DNA from: Limosilactobacillus reuteri
GTDB taxonomy: Bacteria > Bacillota > Bacilli > Lactobacillales > Lactobacillaceae
Direction: 5' to 3'
DNA length: 64,000 nt
NCBI RefSeq assembly: GCF_034259105.1
Contig: NZ_CP139478.1
Location: 513,501 to 577,500, forward strand
Part shown: positions 25,588-34,152 of the stretch, in pieces
Numbering within the stretch: position 1 is the stretch's first letter
How the letters are laid out: the number at the start of each line of letters is the position of its first letter
Made by a program: the position numbers and the translations under genes
The notes under the pieces: model-generated
The model's input: the letters and a program-made list of their open reading frames with translations, nothing else
Told to the model about the DNA's origin: nothing
Database searches by the model: none

Positions 25588-25636
25588 GTGGTGCTGTTGC
25601 CATTTGCTTAGTAATTTCTGTCATTGCTTGTCACCT

Positions 25637-25876
25637 CTATTTGTCTTGTGTTGCTACTGCTTGGCTATCTTTCAAGTCTTGCGTTGCGTACTCGTCAATG
25701 AGCCAATCGCTCAACTTCTTATAAGTTGCTGGCGTTACCTTACGATGGTTACGCTTGAAGATGTTGTCTAGCGTCCATCGACTTAAACCGAGTTCACGTC
25801 CAAGCGCTACGGTGGATAAATTAAGTTCTCCACGTTTGCGTTTGATAGCTGTTACTTGTTTTTCTGATAAATACAT
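25637..25876 (-). CDS. Cro-like XRE regulator
   Basis: 79 residues with a helix-turn-helix (about 18-45; LSTVALGRELGLSRWTLDNIF). ATG 25876 follows AGAAAGGATG. It is divergent from the CI-like repressor with 149 bp between them, the position of cro/str in phages and PICIs, and is first gene of the minus-strand early operon. Expected to bind the shared operators (ATGTACGGT arms) and favour the replicating state. Confidence 0.78.
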   Translation of the reverse strand: MYLSEKQVTAIKRKRGELNLSTVALGRELGLSRWTLDNIFKRNHRKVTPATYKKLSDWLIDEYATQDLKDSQAVATQDK

Positions 25877-25899
25877 TTATTTCATCCTTTCTCTCCAAA

Positions 25900-25967
25900 A
25901 TGTACGGTTGATAGTCAAAAATAAAAGCGTCCAATTTGTTCGCTTATAATTAAAATACACCGTACAT
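25900..25967. promoter_or_regulatory. Divergent operator region of the genetic switch
   Basis: ATGTACGGT (25900-25908) and its exact inverse ACCGTACAT (25959-25967) lie 50 bases apart in the intergenic region, as expected for operator half-sites bound by the repressor pair. A -10 TATAAT (25995-26000) directs the repressor gene. Confidence 0.6.
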
Positions 25968-26025
25968 ATTGTAGTGTCAAGTGTAAAGTAGTATTATAAT
26001 TGTTGAAAACTAGGGAGGTGATTAA

Positions 26026-26631
26026 GTGGGCAATAAAGAGGTTTTGTCTAATCAAAATCGTATTAAGCAGTTGAGATTAGAACAACATAAAACTCAAAAA
26101 GAGGTTGGGGAAGCAGTAGGGCTTTCTGATAGAGCGATAGCTCACTACGAGAAAGGAATACGTGAGCCTAAATTAGAAACATGGATAAAATTAGCTGATT
26201 TCTTTGATGTGCCTGTTTCTTATATACAGGGTGTCAGCAATAACAAAAATACTTACGAATTTAAAAATGCAGTTCAACTAAAAAACGCCCTTGAAAAAGG
26301 GATGAATATTAAATCAGGAAAAAACTTAAAAATCGGCGAATTAACCATTGAAAGTATCGAAAATAAAAAAGAAGCTGATCAAAATTTTGTCAAAAATGAT
26401 TTGCCCGTTGTGTTATCTAGTGCGGATTTAAAAATGTTAGTAAGCGCCTATGCGTCCATAAAAGACAAGCCAACTTATCAAAACAGCGTTGAGGAACTTA
26501 ATACTTTTTTAGTTTGCCTTGTCCTTTTTATTACGGGTGGCATAAATGAACAGCAACTTCAACAAACATTACTAGATTTTATCAACGCTTTTAAAGCGGA
26601 TGAACAGGGTAATAAATTAGATGAAGATTAG
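26026..26631 (+). CDS. CI/Stl-like XRE repressor
   Basis: 201 residues. The N-terminal XRE helix-turn-helix (about 7-62; RIKQLRLEQHKTQKEVGEAV, then GLSDRAIAHYEKGIREP) is followed by a helical C-terminal region without the peptidase motifs of LexA-like CI, so it is probably not self-cleaved. That fits PICI master repressors, which are relieved by binding a helper-phage protein. GTG start at 26026 with GGGAGGTGATTAA. Divergent from the Cro-like gene and in line with the integrase. Confidence 0.8.
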   Translation: MGNKEVLSNQNRIKQLRLEQHKTQKEVGEAVGLSDRAIAHYEKGIREPKLETWIKLADFFDVPVSYIQGVSNNKNTYEFKNAVQLKNALEKGMNIKSGKNLKIGELTIESIENKKEADQNFVKNDLPVVLSSADLKMLVSAYASIKDKPTYQNSVEELNTFLVCLVLFITGGINEQQLQQTLLDFINAFKADEQGNKLDED

Positions 26632-26810
26632 TGTTCCTACATCCAAGTGCAATTGACATTAAAAGCTACTAGGATAGACACTATGAGAAACTTTATTATT
26701 ACTATATTCGATACCATCTCAAATATTGTTATAGAAATACTGTGTAACGTGCTTCCTTAGCTGATTAGATAGCTGAATATAGTTTATGTATCCACTAGAT
26801 TGATTTAGAA

Positions 26811-26926
26811 ACATCCCCCGCCCCCGTGAGAACCAAAATGAGCGCATCACATAGAACAATGCACTTGTTTGAAAATCCGAGTTATTTTAGGCTAACGGGT
26901 AGGGGGGATGGTGTTTCAAAGTGAGT
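26811..26926. repeat. GC-rich inverted repeat, right copy
   Basis: Starts AGAAACATCCCCCGCCCCC and ends GGGTAGGGGGGATGGTGTTTC, so it is itself an imperfect palindrome. It is also an inverted partner of 15556-15653 (shared GAGCGCA/TGCGCTC core and outer G/C blocks). Confidence 0.65.
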
Positions 26927-27373
26927 TAATCCCACTTCAAAGTTGGTCAATCAAATTGACCGAGTTCGCCCCGTTACTGGGGATGTTAAAAGCGTTAAAA
27001 ATTAAACGCAATTCATAACATCTCTAATAGTTGTTGAAGCTAATATATAGCGATTTAATGTTAGGTTTTGTAAGGTTCTATCCTGCAAAACCAATATACA
27101 CACTAATAGCGCCACTGCTATATTTCCCCAGTTTTGGGGACATCTGCTAAGAATTGAGCCTATGTTCGATTGGTCGAAAACTCGGCTGATTGCATCCGTC
27201 CAAAATTGGACACATCTTACTCACCTCAATTTTGGGGTAAGTACATCTGCGCATAATTGCGCACATCTTTACTCAGCGCAAAATTACGCTCAGCAAAATT
27301 GCGGAGTGGATATCACTCAGCCGAAAAGTCGGCTCAGTTCATCCCCCCTTTTGACAGTGCAAAATTGCGCCAC
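26919..27373. repeat. Array of about 14 short hairpins with differing stems
   Basis: Successive palindromes include AAGTG/CACTT (26919-26937), GGTCAAT/ATTGACC (26945-26961), CCCC/GGGG (26969-26982), GCGTT/AACGC (26992-27009), CCCC/GGGG (27126-27139), TTCGA/TCGAA (27165-27178), GTCC-AAAATT-GGAC (27198-27211), ACCTC/GGGGT (27223-27238), TGCGC/GCGCA (27248-27263), AGCG/CGCT (27275-27290), GAGTG/CACTC (27304-27318), AGCCGA/TCGGCT (27319-27334) and GTG/CAC (27357-27373). Loops are mostly AAAATT or AATTTT, and spacers often read CATC or CTCA. Stem sequences change while pairing is kept. Confidence 0.8.
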
Positions 27374-27390
27374 GAAAACTCAAATACATA

Positions 27391-27417
27391 CCTCCAATAT
27401 TCCATGCTGGCAAGCTG
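27391..27417 (+). repeat. 27-bp segment shared with the excisionase-side leader
   Basis: CCTCCAATATTCC then ATGCTGGCAAGCTG, matching 24231-24256 except for one extra T and one base change. It lies directly upstream of the integrase start. Confidence 0.65.
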
Positions 27418-27436
27418 TGCGAAATGAGGTAATTTT

Positions 27437-28525
27437 ATGAGTTATGCAAAGAAAGCAAAAAAGGGCTATTACGGAATAGCAGAGTTTAAGGACAAGGACG
27501 GAAAACGTCACCAAAAATCAGCAGGCTTTTTCAAGCTGAAACGTGAAGCATTACAAGCAGGGGATGAGTTAGAACGTGAATTAAACAAGGCTAACTTAGA
27601 TTTAAGAGATGTAACCTTATTTGATTACTTTAAGCGGTGGTTTGACCTATATAAGAGTAGCAAAGCTCAAAGTGCAAGCGCTCAAAACCAATACCGCATA
27701 ATGAAAAAGTTTATTAACGAGTATTTCGCTGATACGAAACTACGAGAAATTAAGCGCTCAGACTATCAAGAGTTTATTAATTGGTACGGTAGCAATCACG
27801 CTTATAAATCAGTTAGTAAGTTAAATGGTGCTATTAGGTCATGCGTTGGCTATGCAATTGATGATGATATTATCAATAAGGACTTTACGCATAATGTTAA
27901 TATCACATATAATAAAACTTTGGAGAGAAAAGTTGATTACCTAACAACTAGTGAGCTTCAAACGCTAAAAAAGAATGTAATATCTAAGCTAGAAAGGTAT
28001 AATACAAGCCGTTACATGATACTCACGGCAATTTATACTGGAATGCGTAAGAGTGAAATACAGGCGCTTACGTGGAATGATATTGACTTTCTACATTCGA
28101 CAATTAGCATTTCTAAGTCGTGGGATGAAAAAGAAAAAGCTTTTAAATCCACTAAAACAGAATCAAGCAAGCGAGTTGTGAAGGTAAATCGACAATTGCT
28201 CAAAAGATTAGAAGACTTAAAAGCTAATAATAGTATTATGGTCTTTCAAAACGTATTAGGAACAATCCCTACAAGTAACGCATTGAATAAGTGTTTACAC
28301 TCTATTATGAATGATAGTAACATCAATAAGCAAGGTTTTCACTTTCATTCGTTACGCCACGTTCATGTAGCCTTTTTGCTGAGTAAAGGCGTTGATATAT
28401 ACGCTATTAGTAAACGGCTAGGACATTCAAATATTACCGTAACCTTAAATACTTATTCTTATTTGATTGATGAGTACAAGGCTAAAAATGACACCTTAAT
28501 CATTGATAAATTGGCGGAATTATAA
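27437..28525 (+). CDS. int: Tyrosine integrase of the island
   Basis: 362 residues. The N-terminal arm-binding domain (1-55; GYYGIAEFKDKDGKRHQKSA) precedes a SAM-like core-binding domain (60-160) and the catalytic domain with R204 (TGMRKSEI), H304 and R307 (HFHSLRH), H330 (LGHSN) and Y340 (TLNTYSYL). All catalytic residues are present. ATG 27437 follows TGAGGT. It ends 60 bases before attR, as usual for elements integrating in a tRNA gene. Expected to join attP to the 3' end of tRNA-Glu and, with an excisionase, to reverse it. Confidence 0.93.
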   Translation: MSYAKKAKKGYYGIAEFKDKDGKRHQKSAGFFKLKREALQAGDELERELNKANLDLRDVTLFDYFKRWFDLYKSSKAQSASAQNQYRIMKKFINEYFADTKLREIKRSDYQEFINWYGSNHAYKSVSKLNGAIRSCVGYAIDDDIINKDFTHNVNITYNKTLERKVDYLTTSELQTLKKNVISKLERYNTSRYMILTAIYTGMRKSEIQALTWNDIDFLHSTISISKSWDEKEKAFKSTKTESSKRVVKVNRQLLKRLEDLKANNSIMVFQNVLGTIPTSNALNKCLHSIMNDSNINKQGFHFHSLRHVHVAFLLSKGVDIYAISKRLGHSNITVTLNTYSYLIDEYKAKNDTLIIDKLAEL

Positions 28526-28530
28526 GAGTT

Positions 28531-28550
28531 GCGGAAAAATGGCGGAAAAA
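28531..28550 (+). repeat. GCGGAAAAA direct repeats near attR
   Basis: Two copies, 28531-28539 and 28542-28550, in the same orientation as the pair near attL. Confidence 0.6.
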
Positions 28551-28584
28551 CAGAGTGCAGACGCTGATACATCAAGGGGTTAGT

Positions 28585-28600
28585 ATCCTCGTGCGGGTGA
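28585..28600 (+). repeat. attR core
   Basis: ATCCTCGTGCGGGTGA, one mismatch from the 3' end of tRNA-Glu. Confidence 0.88.
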
Positions 28601-28610
28601 ATATGATTGA

Positions 28611-28642
28611 GTCTGTTACTCATTTAGTAACAGACTTTTTTA
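28611..28642 (+). terminator. Original tRNA-Glu terminator, displaced by the island
   Basis: GTCTGTTACT/AGTAACAGAC stem, then T6, starting 11 bases after attR. Before integration it would have followed the tRNA directly. Confidence 0.85.
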
Positions 28643-28745
28643 TTTATATTACAAATTTAGTAAAAGCGTTAAGAAAAGGTTTAATTGATGCTATGATGGA
28701 TTTGTGTAAATAGAAAAAGAATAGGATGGATTTGGTGAGTTAATT

Positions 28746-29606
28746 ATGCGAGTAATGAATTTAATGATAGTATTAGCAGTTATTGCGATTATTATTTTAG
28801 CTGCTCAATATTTTTCTCAGTTACGGAAAAACCGCAACGGTAATAATTTCGTAAGTGGGGGCCGTGTCTTTTTTAACTGGACATTGGTCGCTGTCTTGGT
28901 AATTTGTGTTGGGGGAATAGTTTTTGGTAGCATTCATTCACATCGCCAAGAAGCAAAGCCAGCTCAAACTGATAAGACCGAAAATGTTGAATATGCTACT
29001 TCCGACAGTGATAATTTGGGAAAGGTCTCAGTTCAGTTTGATCGGAAAGTTACTTTAAATAATAATGGAGAAGCAAAAGTTAAGTTTAAGGTTTCTCCAC
29101 AAACTACTTTGACAATCCGGGGACATAAGAGTAAAGAGATTGTTAAGACGTTTAAAGCAAGTAAGGGCGAATCATTAGTTAACCATACTTATACATTTGA
29201 TGTAGCTGGCACTTATGATATTATTGCAGAACGCGGTGATCAAAAGGTAACCAAGCAGTTAAAAGTTAAGGACAATGATAATACCCAAGAAAGTTCATCA
29301 AGTAGCAGTTCAGTAAGTTCTAGTTCTTCTTCAGTCGCTTCCTCAGCAAGTAGTAGTACAGTTTCCTCGTCTTCAAGCTCGACTACTTCAACGGTGCAAA
29401 GTAACAGCGAAAGTTCAAGCAGCACGACAGCAGCTTCATCGAATAATGGAGGAAGCTCAAGAAACTACAATACTTCTCGTCCACGATATAGTGGCAATGG
29501 CGGTGGAAATAGGACTTCTAATAATAGTACGCCGACTGCTCCTGCACAAGAACCAAGTACTCCTGCCTATAGTCAAGAAAACGATGGCGATAGTCCGCAA
29601 TATTAA
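28746..29606 (+). CDS. Ser-rich membrane-anchored surface protein
   Basis: 286 residues. Two hydrophobic helices at about 5-22 and 44-62 are followed by a probably external part: a beta-rich domain (about 90-170; NNNGEAKVKFKVSP, TYTFDVAGTYDI) and a long Ser/Thr-rich low-complexity tail (about 178-240), then an Asn/Gly/Pro-rich end. No sortase motif. The Ser-rich stretch may be glycosylated or span the cell wall. ATG 28746 follows GGTGAG. Function unknown; a very strong terminator follows. Confidence 0.65.
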   Translation: MRVMNLMIVLAVIAIIILAAQYFSQLRKNRNGNNFVSGGRVFFNWTLVAVLVICVGGIVFGSIHSHRQEAKPAQTDKTENVEYATSDSDNLGKVSVQFDRKVTLNNNGEAKVKFKVSPQTTLTIRGHKSKEIVKTFKASKGESLVNHTYTFDVAGTYDIIAERGDQKVTKQLKVKDNDNTQESSSSSSSVSSSSSSVASSASSSTVSSSSSSTTSTVQSNSESSSSTTAASSNNGGSSRNYNTSRPRYSGNGGGNRTSNNSTPTAPAQEPSTPAYSQENDGDSPQY

Positions 29607-29654
29607 TTTCTATTTATAATCAAATATCTAATGATAAAAGAATGAACTATTTTT

Positions 29655-29709
29655 AAAAGAACAAAAGATAATTTTTCATATGAAAAATTATTCTTTTGTT
29701 CTTTTTTTA
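29655..29709. terminator. Long bidirectional terminator
   Basis: AGAACAAAAGATAATTTTTC and its near-perfect complement around an ATAT loop, followed by T7. Confidence 0.9.
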
Positions 29710-29878
29710 TTATCATTAACGGCAGAAATTGTTGATATATCAAGGATGAAAAGCGAAAAATATTAAAAATATAGTCCTAAATAATTTATCAGTATTGTAA
29801 TAAGAATGAAGTATATTATACTCAATACTGAATAATAGTTATCGAATTATAAAAGTCTTTAAGGGGGGGAGAAAAAAG

Positions 29879-32800
29879 ATGCTTGATACAGATGAGATCA
29901 AAAAAAATGAGGTACTTGGTGTTGAGCTTGCCCCGATTGAAACTGTTGGCGGACAAGTAAAATTAGGAGGGAAATCTGCTTCAAGCGTTGCTTCACTCAG
30001 TAGAACGCCATTATTGGAAAAAATGCTTAAAGCAGCGCCAAATTTTGTGGCTCAACAACAAAAATTGAGCGACCAAGAACCGGTAATAAAAAATAATCCA
30101 GCATTAGGTGAATATCAACTAATTGATGATTTAGGTGGCTTAATGCATGGGACTTACTTACAGGCAACTAATAGTGATAGTCAGGATAAAGATCGTTCGC
30201 TTGTAAGTCGTAATTCAATGAGTGAAACGGCATCATTAGTTAATTATCGCGCAGCTACTGATTTTAGTGGATATGGTCATTTGAAAAATAATACAGAAAC
30301 TACCAAATCAGTTGAAGTTGTCTATACGCTGCCTACCTTTGAAGGGAAGCAAGGAACGGCACAAATTGTACTTGATGGGGCCCGGATTAATGAATTTGAC
30401 GGTCTTGAATATAAGGACGAAAAGGGGAATGTAATTCCTGGATTTGATATTACCTATAGTTACCAAGGACACGAAGGAGAGTATTCGACGATTGATACTC
30501 TTAAGCAGCGTGATGATTTTAGTTGGGAAAAAGTAACAGCGGTTATGGTATTTGGTTCTTTATTGCCAAACAGTTCTTACCGTGTTGAATTTCCTTTTAA
30601 GATTACAAATTTAGAAAATATTAATACTCAAGAGCAATTTAATTTAAATGAATATGCCTTTTACGATTTAACAGTTAATAAGCACACAACGTCACAATTA
30701 AACTTCCGCTTAAGCACGCCTGTTTTCGCTCATGATGTCTATCAAAATATCCCATTCATGGCACTCAGCAAAACTGAAGACGGTGATGCGGTATTTCCAG
30801 AAGATGTTCAAGCAATGATGCCAACTTTGGGTGAAGTACCATATGCAATCAGTAACTTTAACGATGAAGTTTCATTTGAGATTGATGAAGATAATGTAAT
30901 GTGGCAAGGCGGTCAATACTTCTTTAAGCTGGCCGCTATTCAAAGTGCGATTCAAGAAAAAGGATTTTCAGTCGATGTAGATAAGACAGGGAGAAAGTTA
31001 ATGGAGGCCTCTGCCTTTATGGTTCAACCTACTTATCTTGATTTTGAAAGTTTTGACTTCATTCCTTATGTTGTCATTCATCAACTTCTTATTACTAAAT
31101 CATTTACGCTTAAGGCAGAGGCAAAAGATGATTGGAATTCATTTGGCGGGATTGAAAAAGTTTGTGGCCTCTCCTCAACGAATGAGGAACTTCTGGTTAG
31201 TCCTGAGCAAACATTTATTGTGGATGATTCTGAATTAGTCGATGCAACCCCTGGTGATTATAATGTCATTATTGGTTATTTCCTTAATGGGAGTGAGGAC
31301 AATGATATGTTAATCACTGCACCGACAAAGGTAAAGATGGTTGAAAATAAACAGACAATTAATGTTTACTATGTTGACTTGGTTAATATCCCCGATAAAA
31401 CTTAAGATGATTTACAACCAAGTGACGGAAAGATTCTCGAAAATCAAACCCAAACTTTTACCGGTCAAGGTGATGAAGATTATCATAATGAACTCTGGGG
31501 TGAAGAAAATGGCTTTGAGATTTATGAATATGACCAAGGTGCTAAATTAGGGACCTATGTCGGTGGACAACCAACTAAAGATTATTATGTTTACCTTATT
31601 CATAAAATTGAAAAAATCGATGAAGATCATCAAGTAACACGGACAATTACTTTTAATATGCCAGATGGATCCAAGCAGATCATTAAGCAAGCTGGAAAAA
31701 TTCAGCGTTTTGGAATTACTGATAAAACGACTAATGAAAAAACATGGAGTGATTGGAGTAAAGCTACTCTTCCCGCAGTTACCGCGCCCCATGTTCCTGG
31801 ATACACGGGTAAGAACGTTGACGCTGAACCAATTTCATTAACGTCAAAAGATAGCAATATTAATGTTATCTACCATCCAAAGCAAGTTAGTGTCAAGATT
31901 AAATATGTTGATGAAACTGGGGATGTAATTGATGAACAAATAGTTTCTGGACTTGCTGGCGACTTGATTAGTCATAAGCCAACAGTTGAAACAGACCGTC
32001 TTGCTGATGAAGGATACGTGATTGTTGATAATGAATTGCCGCAAAATGCTCGCTTAATGGCTGAAGACAGTGATCAAGAAAAAGAATATAAAGTTATTAT
32101 TAGTAAGCAAGATTTACAGACACAACAAATTACCGTCTTTTATGTTGATGTCCCTGATAATCGATTACCAATTGTCAAGCCTTCTTCTGGGCGGATTATT
32201 GATAATCGGACCCAAAGATTAAATGTTACAGAAGGACAAACATATAGTAATGAATTATGGAATTTTGAAGATGACGGGTATGAATTGTTTAAGGCTGACA
32301 AAGGGGCATTAAAGGGTAAGTACTTTGCTGGTAGTCCAGAACAACAATATTATGTTTACCTCACTCACCAAACTACTCCCCTAAAGAAGGAACATCACGT
32401 AACACGAACTATTCAGATTACAATGCCTGATAAAACACAACAAGTTGTAACTCAGGAAGCAATTGCTACTCATTTTGACGTTCATGATGAAGTGCTTGGT
32501 AGTGACATTTGGCAAGAGTGGAGCAAAGCAATGATTCCTGAATATATTCCAGCACCAATCGCGGGGTATGATGCACCTACTATTCCAGCTGAACAGGTTG
32601 ATGAAAATGCGAGCGATCGAAATGAAAAGATCAGTTACACTCCACAACCAGCTAAAATTCTGGTTAAATTTATTGACCAAGCTGGTGCAGAATTAACATC
32701 TGAGGAACTTACTGGGGTAACCGGTGAAGAATTTAACTACGATCCAACTCCTCAAATTAAGTCATTTGAAGATGAGGGATATGTGCTTGATGAAAATAGT

Positions 32801-32995
32801 TTCTCTGCTGATCATCATTTTACGGCCGGGGAACAGACCTATACTATTACCTTAAAGAAATTAGTAGCAGTAACCCCTCATGGCAATAGTGGGGCAGAAT
32901 CAACAATCGAACAAATTAAGTCGAACGATAACGATGATGATAAAACTGAAAATAAAAAGGGAATCTTTGCTGCATTTAAAGGCTATTTTAAATAA
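29879..32995 (+). pseudogene. Mub-repeat (mucus-binding) protein interrupted by an in-frame stop
   Basis: Two open frames in the same phase (29879-31405, 508 codons; then on to 32995) are separated only by TAA 31403-31405; without it the protein would have 1,038 residues. The N-terminal part is a beta-rich region of about 480 residues. Then come two Mub-type repeats of about 210 residues, each with a B2-like segment (VTRTITFNMPDGSKQ; VTRTIQITMPDKTQQ) and a MucBP segment (VKIKYVDETGDVI; ILVKFIDQAGAEL). The stop falls at the start of repeat 1. There is a good ribosome site (AAGGGGGGAG) but no signal peptide and no LPXTG anchor; the end is KGIFAAFKGYFK. Confidence 0.85.
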
Positions 32996-32996
32996 A

Positions 32997-34072
32997 CCTG
33001 AAATGTCAATTTAAATTAGAAAAAAGGTGAAAGTTGTTCTTCTGTGACATGACTCAAGAATACTTCTAATGGTGTACGATAATTAAGAGATTTTCGTGGG
33101 ATATTGTTGCGACGATGCATTAGCTGAGTGACTAGTTCGTCTGGTAAATCGCGAAAATCTAGCTTTTTACTAAGACCATCACGACGCAAGAGGCCGTTAT
33201 TATTTTCGTTTAACCCTCGTTGATTGGGAGCACCGACTTCCGCAAAATAGGTGTGAAGATCATACTTATTGGCTATTTCTCGCCATCCAGCAAATTCTTT
33301 CCCGTTATCAAAAGTAATTGATTTAACAAAGTGACGTGGCAGTTTAGCGAGCCATTGATCAAGCTGACAATTCACTGCTTCGTCTGTTTTATGATGAATA
33401 TTAAGGACAATCATTACTTTGGATTGTCGCTCTACTAGCGTCATTACCGCTCCGCGGTGAGCTTTACCTTGAACTGTATCAGCTTCAAAGTGCCCAAATT
33501 CATGTTGGTAATGCGGAAAATCACGATATCGTTGATAGATACTGCGTCCTAATTGGCCAGCTTTACCACGATGTTCCACATAGCCATTGGGATGGCGTTT
33601 TCCTTTCATCGGTAGCTGTTTAACGGAAAAGCCATACTGATTGCGGGCAAACATGCGATAAAGGGTGCGCATACTGCAGCTAATTGGGTGTTCATGACGA
33701 CCAATAATAGTATCAGGAGTCCAACCTGCCTTGATTTGCGCATGGATATAGTTAACTTCGATAGTTGGCAGTTGGGTCTGCTTCCGACCACAACGACGCT
33801 TATGTCGCTGATAAGTCTGAAGATATTGGTCGATGGTTTTACCGTCGTTGAGGAAACGATAAACACGATAGATGGTTTCTTGACTACGCTGAAGTAATTT
33901 AGCAGCCCGATAAGCTTTAGTACCTTGATACCAAAAATCAGCTATGAGAGTTAATTCACGTGTGGTAAGATGTTTATAGGTCATTTGTGATTGCCTTTCT
34001 TTTGATTAGGGATATTCAAAAGTCTATCACAAATGGCTTTTTACTTTTTCTAACTTAATTTTACAAACGACG
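32997..34072 (-). mobile_element. IS30-family element, copy B (1,076 bp)
   Basis: Same end sequences as copies A and C, with an AAA duplication on each side (32994-32996, 34073-34075). Its left edge abuts the stop codon of the Mub-like gene; the duplication includes the last two bases of that TAA, and the ancestral stop is preserved. Confidence 0.92.
33016..33984 (-). CDS. IS30-family transposase (copy B)
   Basis: 322 residues, same family as copies A and C but clearly diverged (many substitutions in the first 140 residues, lower GC). The helix-turn-helix is at about 6-45 and the DDE core at HFEADTVQG, TFDNGKEF and RGLNENNNG. The frame is intact. ATG 33984 follows AGAAAGGCAATCAC. It is inserted after the Mub-like gene and reads toward it. 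Confidence 0.94.
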   Translation of the reverse strand: MTYKHLTTRELTLIADFWYQGTKAYRAAKLLQRSQETIYRVYRFLNDGKTIDQYLQTYQRHKRRCGRKQTQLPTIEVNYIHAQIKAGWTPDTIIGRHEHPISCSMRTLYRMFARNQYGFSVKQLPMKGKRHPNGYVEHRGKAGQLGRSIYQRYRDFPHYQHEFGHFEADTVQGKAHRGAVMTLVERQSKVMIVLNIHHKTDEAVNCQLDQWLAKLPRHFVKSITFDNGKEFAGWREIANKYDLHTYFAEVGAPNQRGLNENNNGLLRRDGLSKKLDFRDLPDELVTQLMHRRNNIPRKSLNYRTPLEVFLSHVTEEQLSPFF

Positions 34073-34085
34073 AAATGAAATTAAT

Positions 34086-34141
34086 AAAGGAGTACAGAAG
34101 GAATAAACCGCTGATGGTAAATTCCTTCTGTACTCCTTTTT
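34086..34141. terminator. Strong bidirectional terminator
   Basis: An 18-bp stem AAAGGAGTACAGAAGGAA with its complement, then TTTTT. It ends the lipoprotein gene and probably served the Mub-like gene before IS copy B entered. Confidence 0.9.
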
Positions 34142-34152
34142 AAGTTAAAAAA

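Larger units (their letters stand above)
26632..27436. other. Gene-poor region between repressor and integrase
   Basis: An 805-bp stretch with a possible 25-codon hydrophobic peptide (26683-26760, AGGA 8 bases before ATG), the right GC-rich inverted repeat, the hairpin array and the shared 27-bp segment. I see no convincing longer gene; the 92-codon open frame at 27162-27440 runs through the palindromes and has no ribosome site. Confidence 0.5.
15248..28600. mobile_element. PICI-like integrated island (13.4 kb) in tRNA-Glu
   Basis: Bounded by 16-bp repeats ATCCCCGTGCGGGTGA (15248-15263) and ATCCTCGTGCGGGTGA (28585-28600), one mismatch. Order from attR: tyrosine integrase and CI-like repressor on plus; then on minus Cro-like, AntA, Rha, excisionase-like and winged-helix genes, a replisome organiser, a primase-like gene; then a restriction-modification gene on plus next to attL. 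There are no terminase, capsid, tail or lysis genes. This is the layout of Gram-positive phage-inducible chromosomal islands (stl/str switch, rep, pri), although a decayed prophage is the alternative. No helper phage is visible here. Confidence 0.8.

Noticed and set aside
26683..26760. 25-codon hydrophobic peptide after the repressor gene
   Set aside because: AGGA lies at a fair distance and the peptide is hydrophobic, but it is too short and unsupported by anything else to list as a gene.
26919..27373. Possible CRISPR array
   Set aside because: There are no constant repeats with unique spacers; each unit is a different self-complementary stem, and no cas genes are near.
27162..27440. 92-codon open frame through the hairpin array, ending on the integrase ATG
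   Set aside because: No ribosome site, odd composition created by the palindromes (repeated QN-C/W/Y), and no domain. Its openness may be chance, so it is kept only as part of the array.
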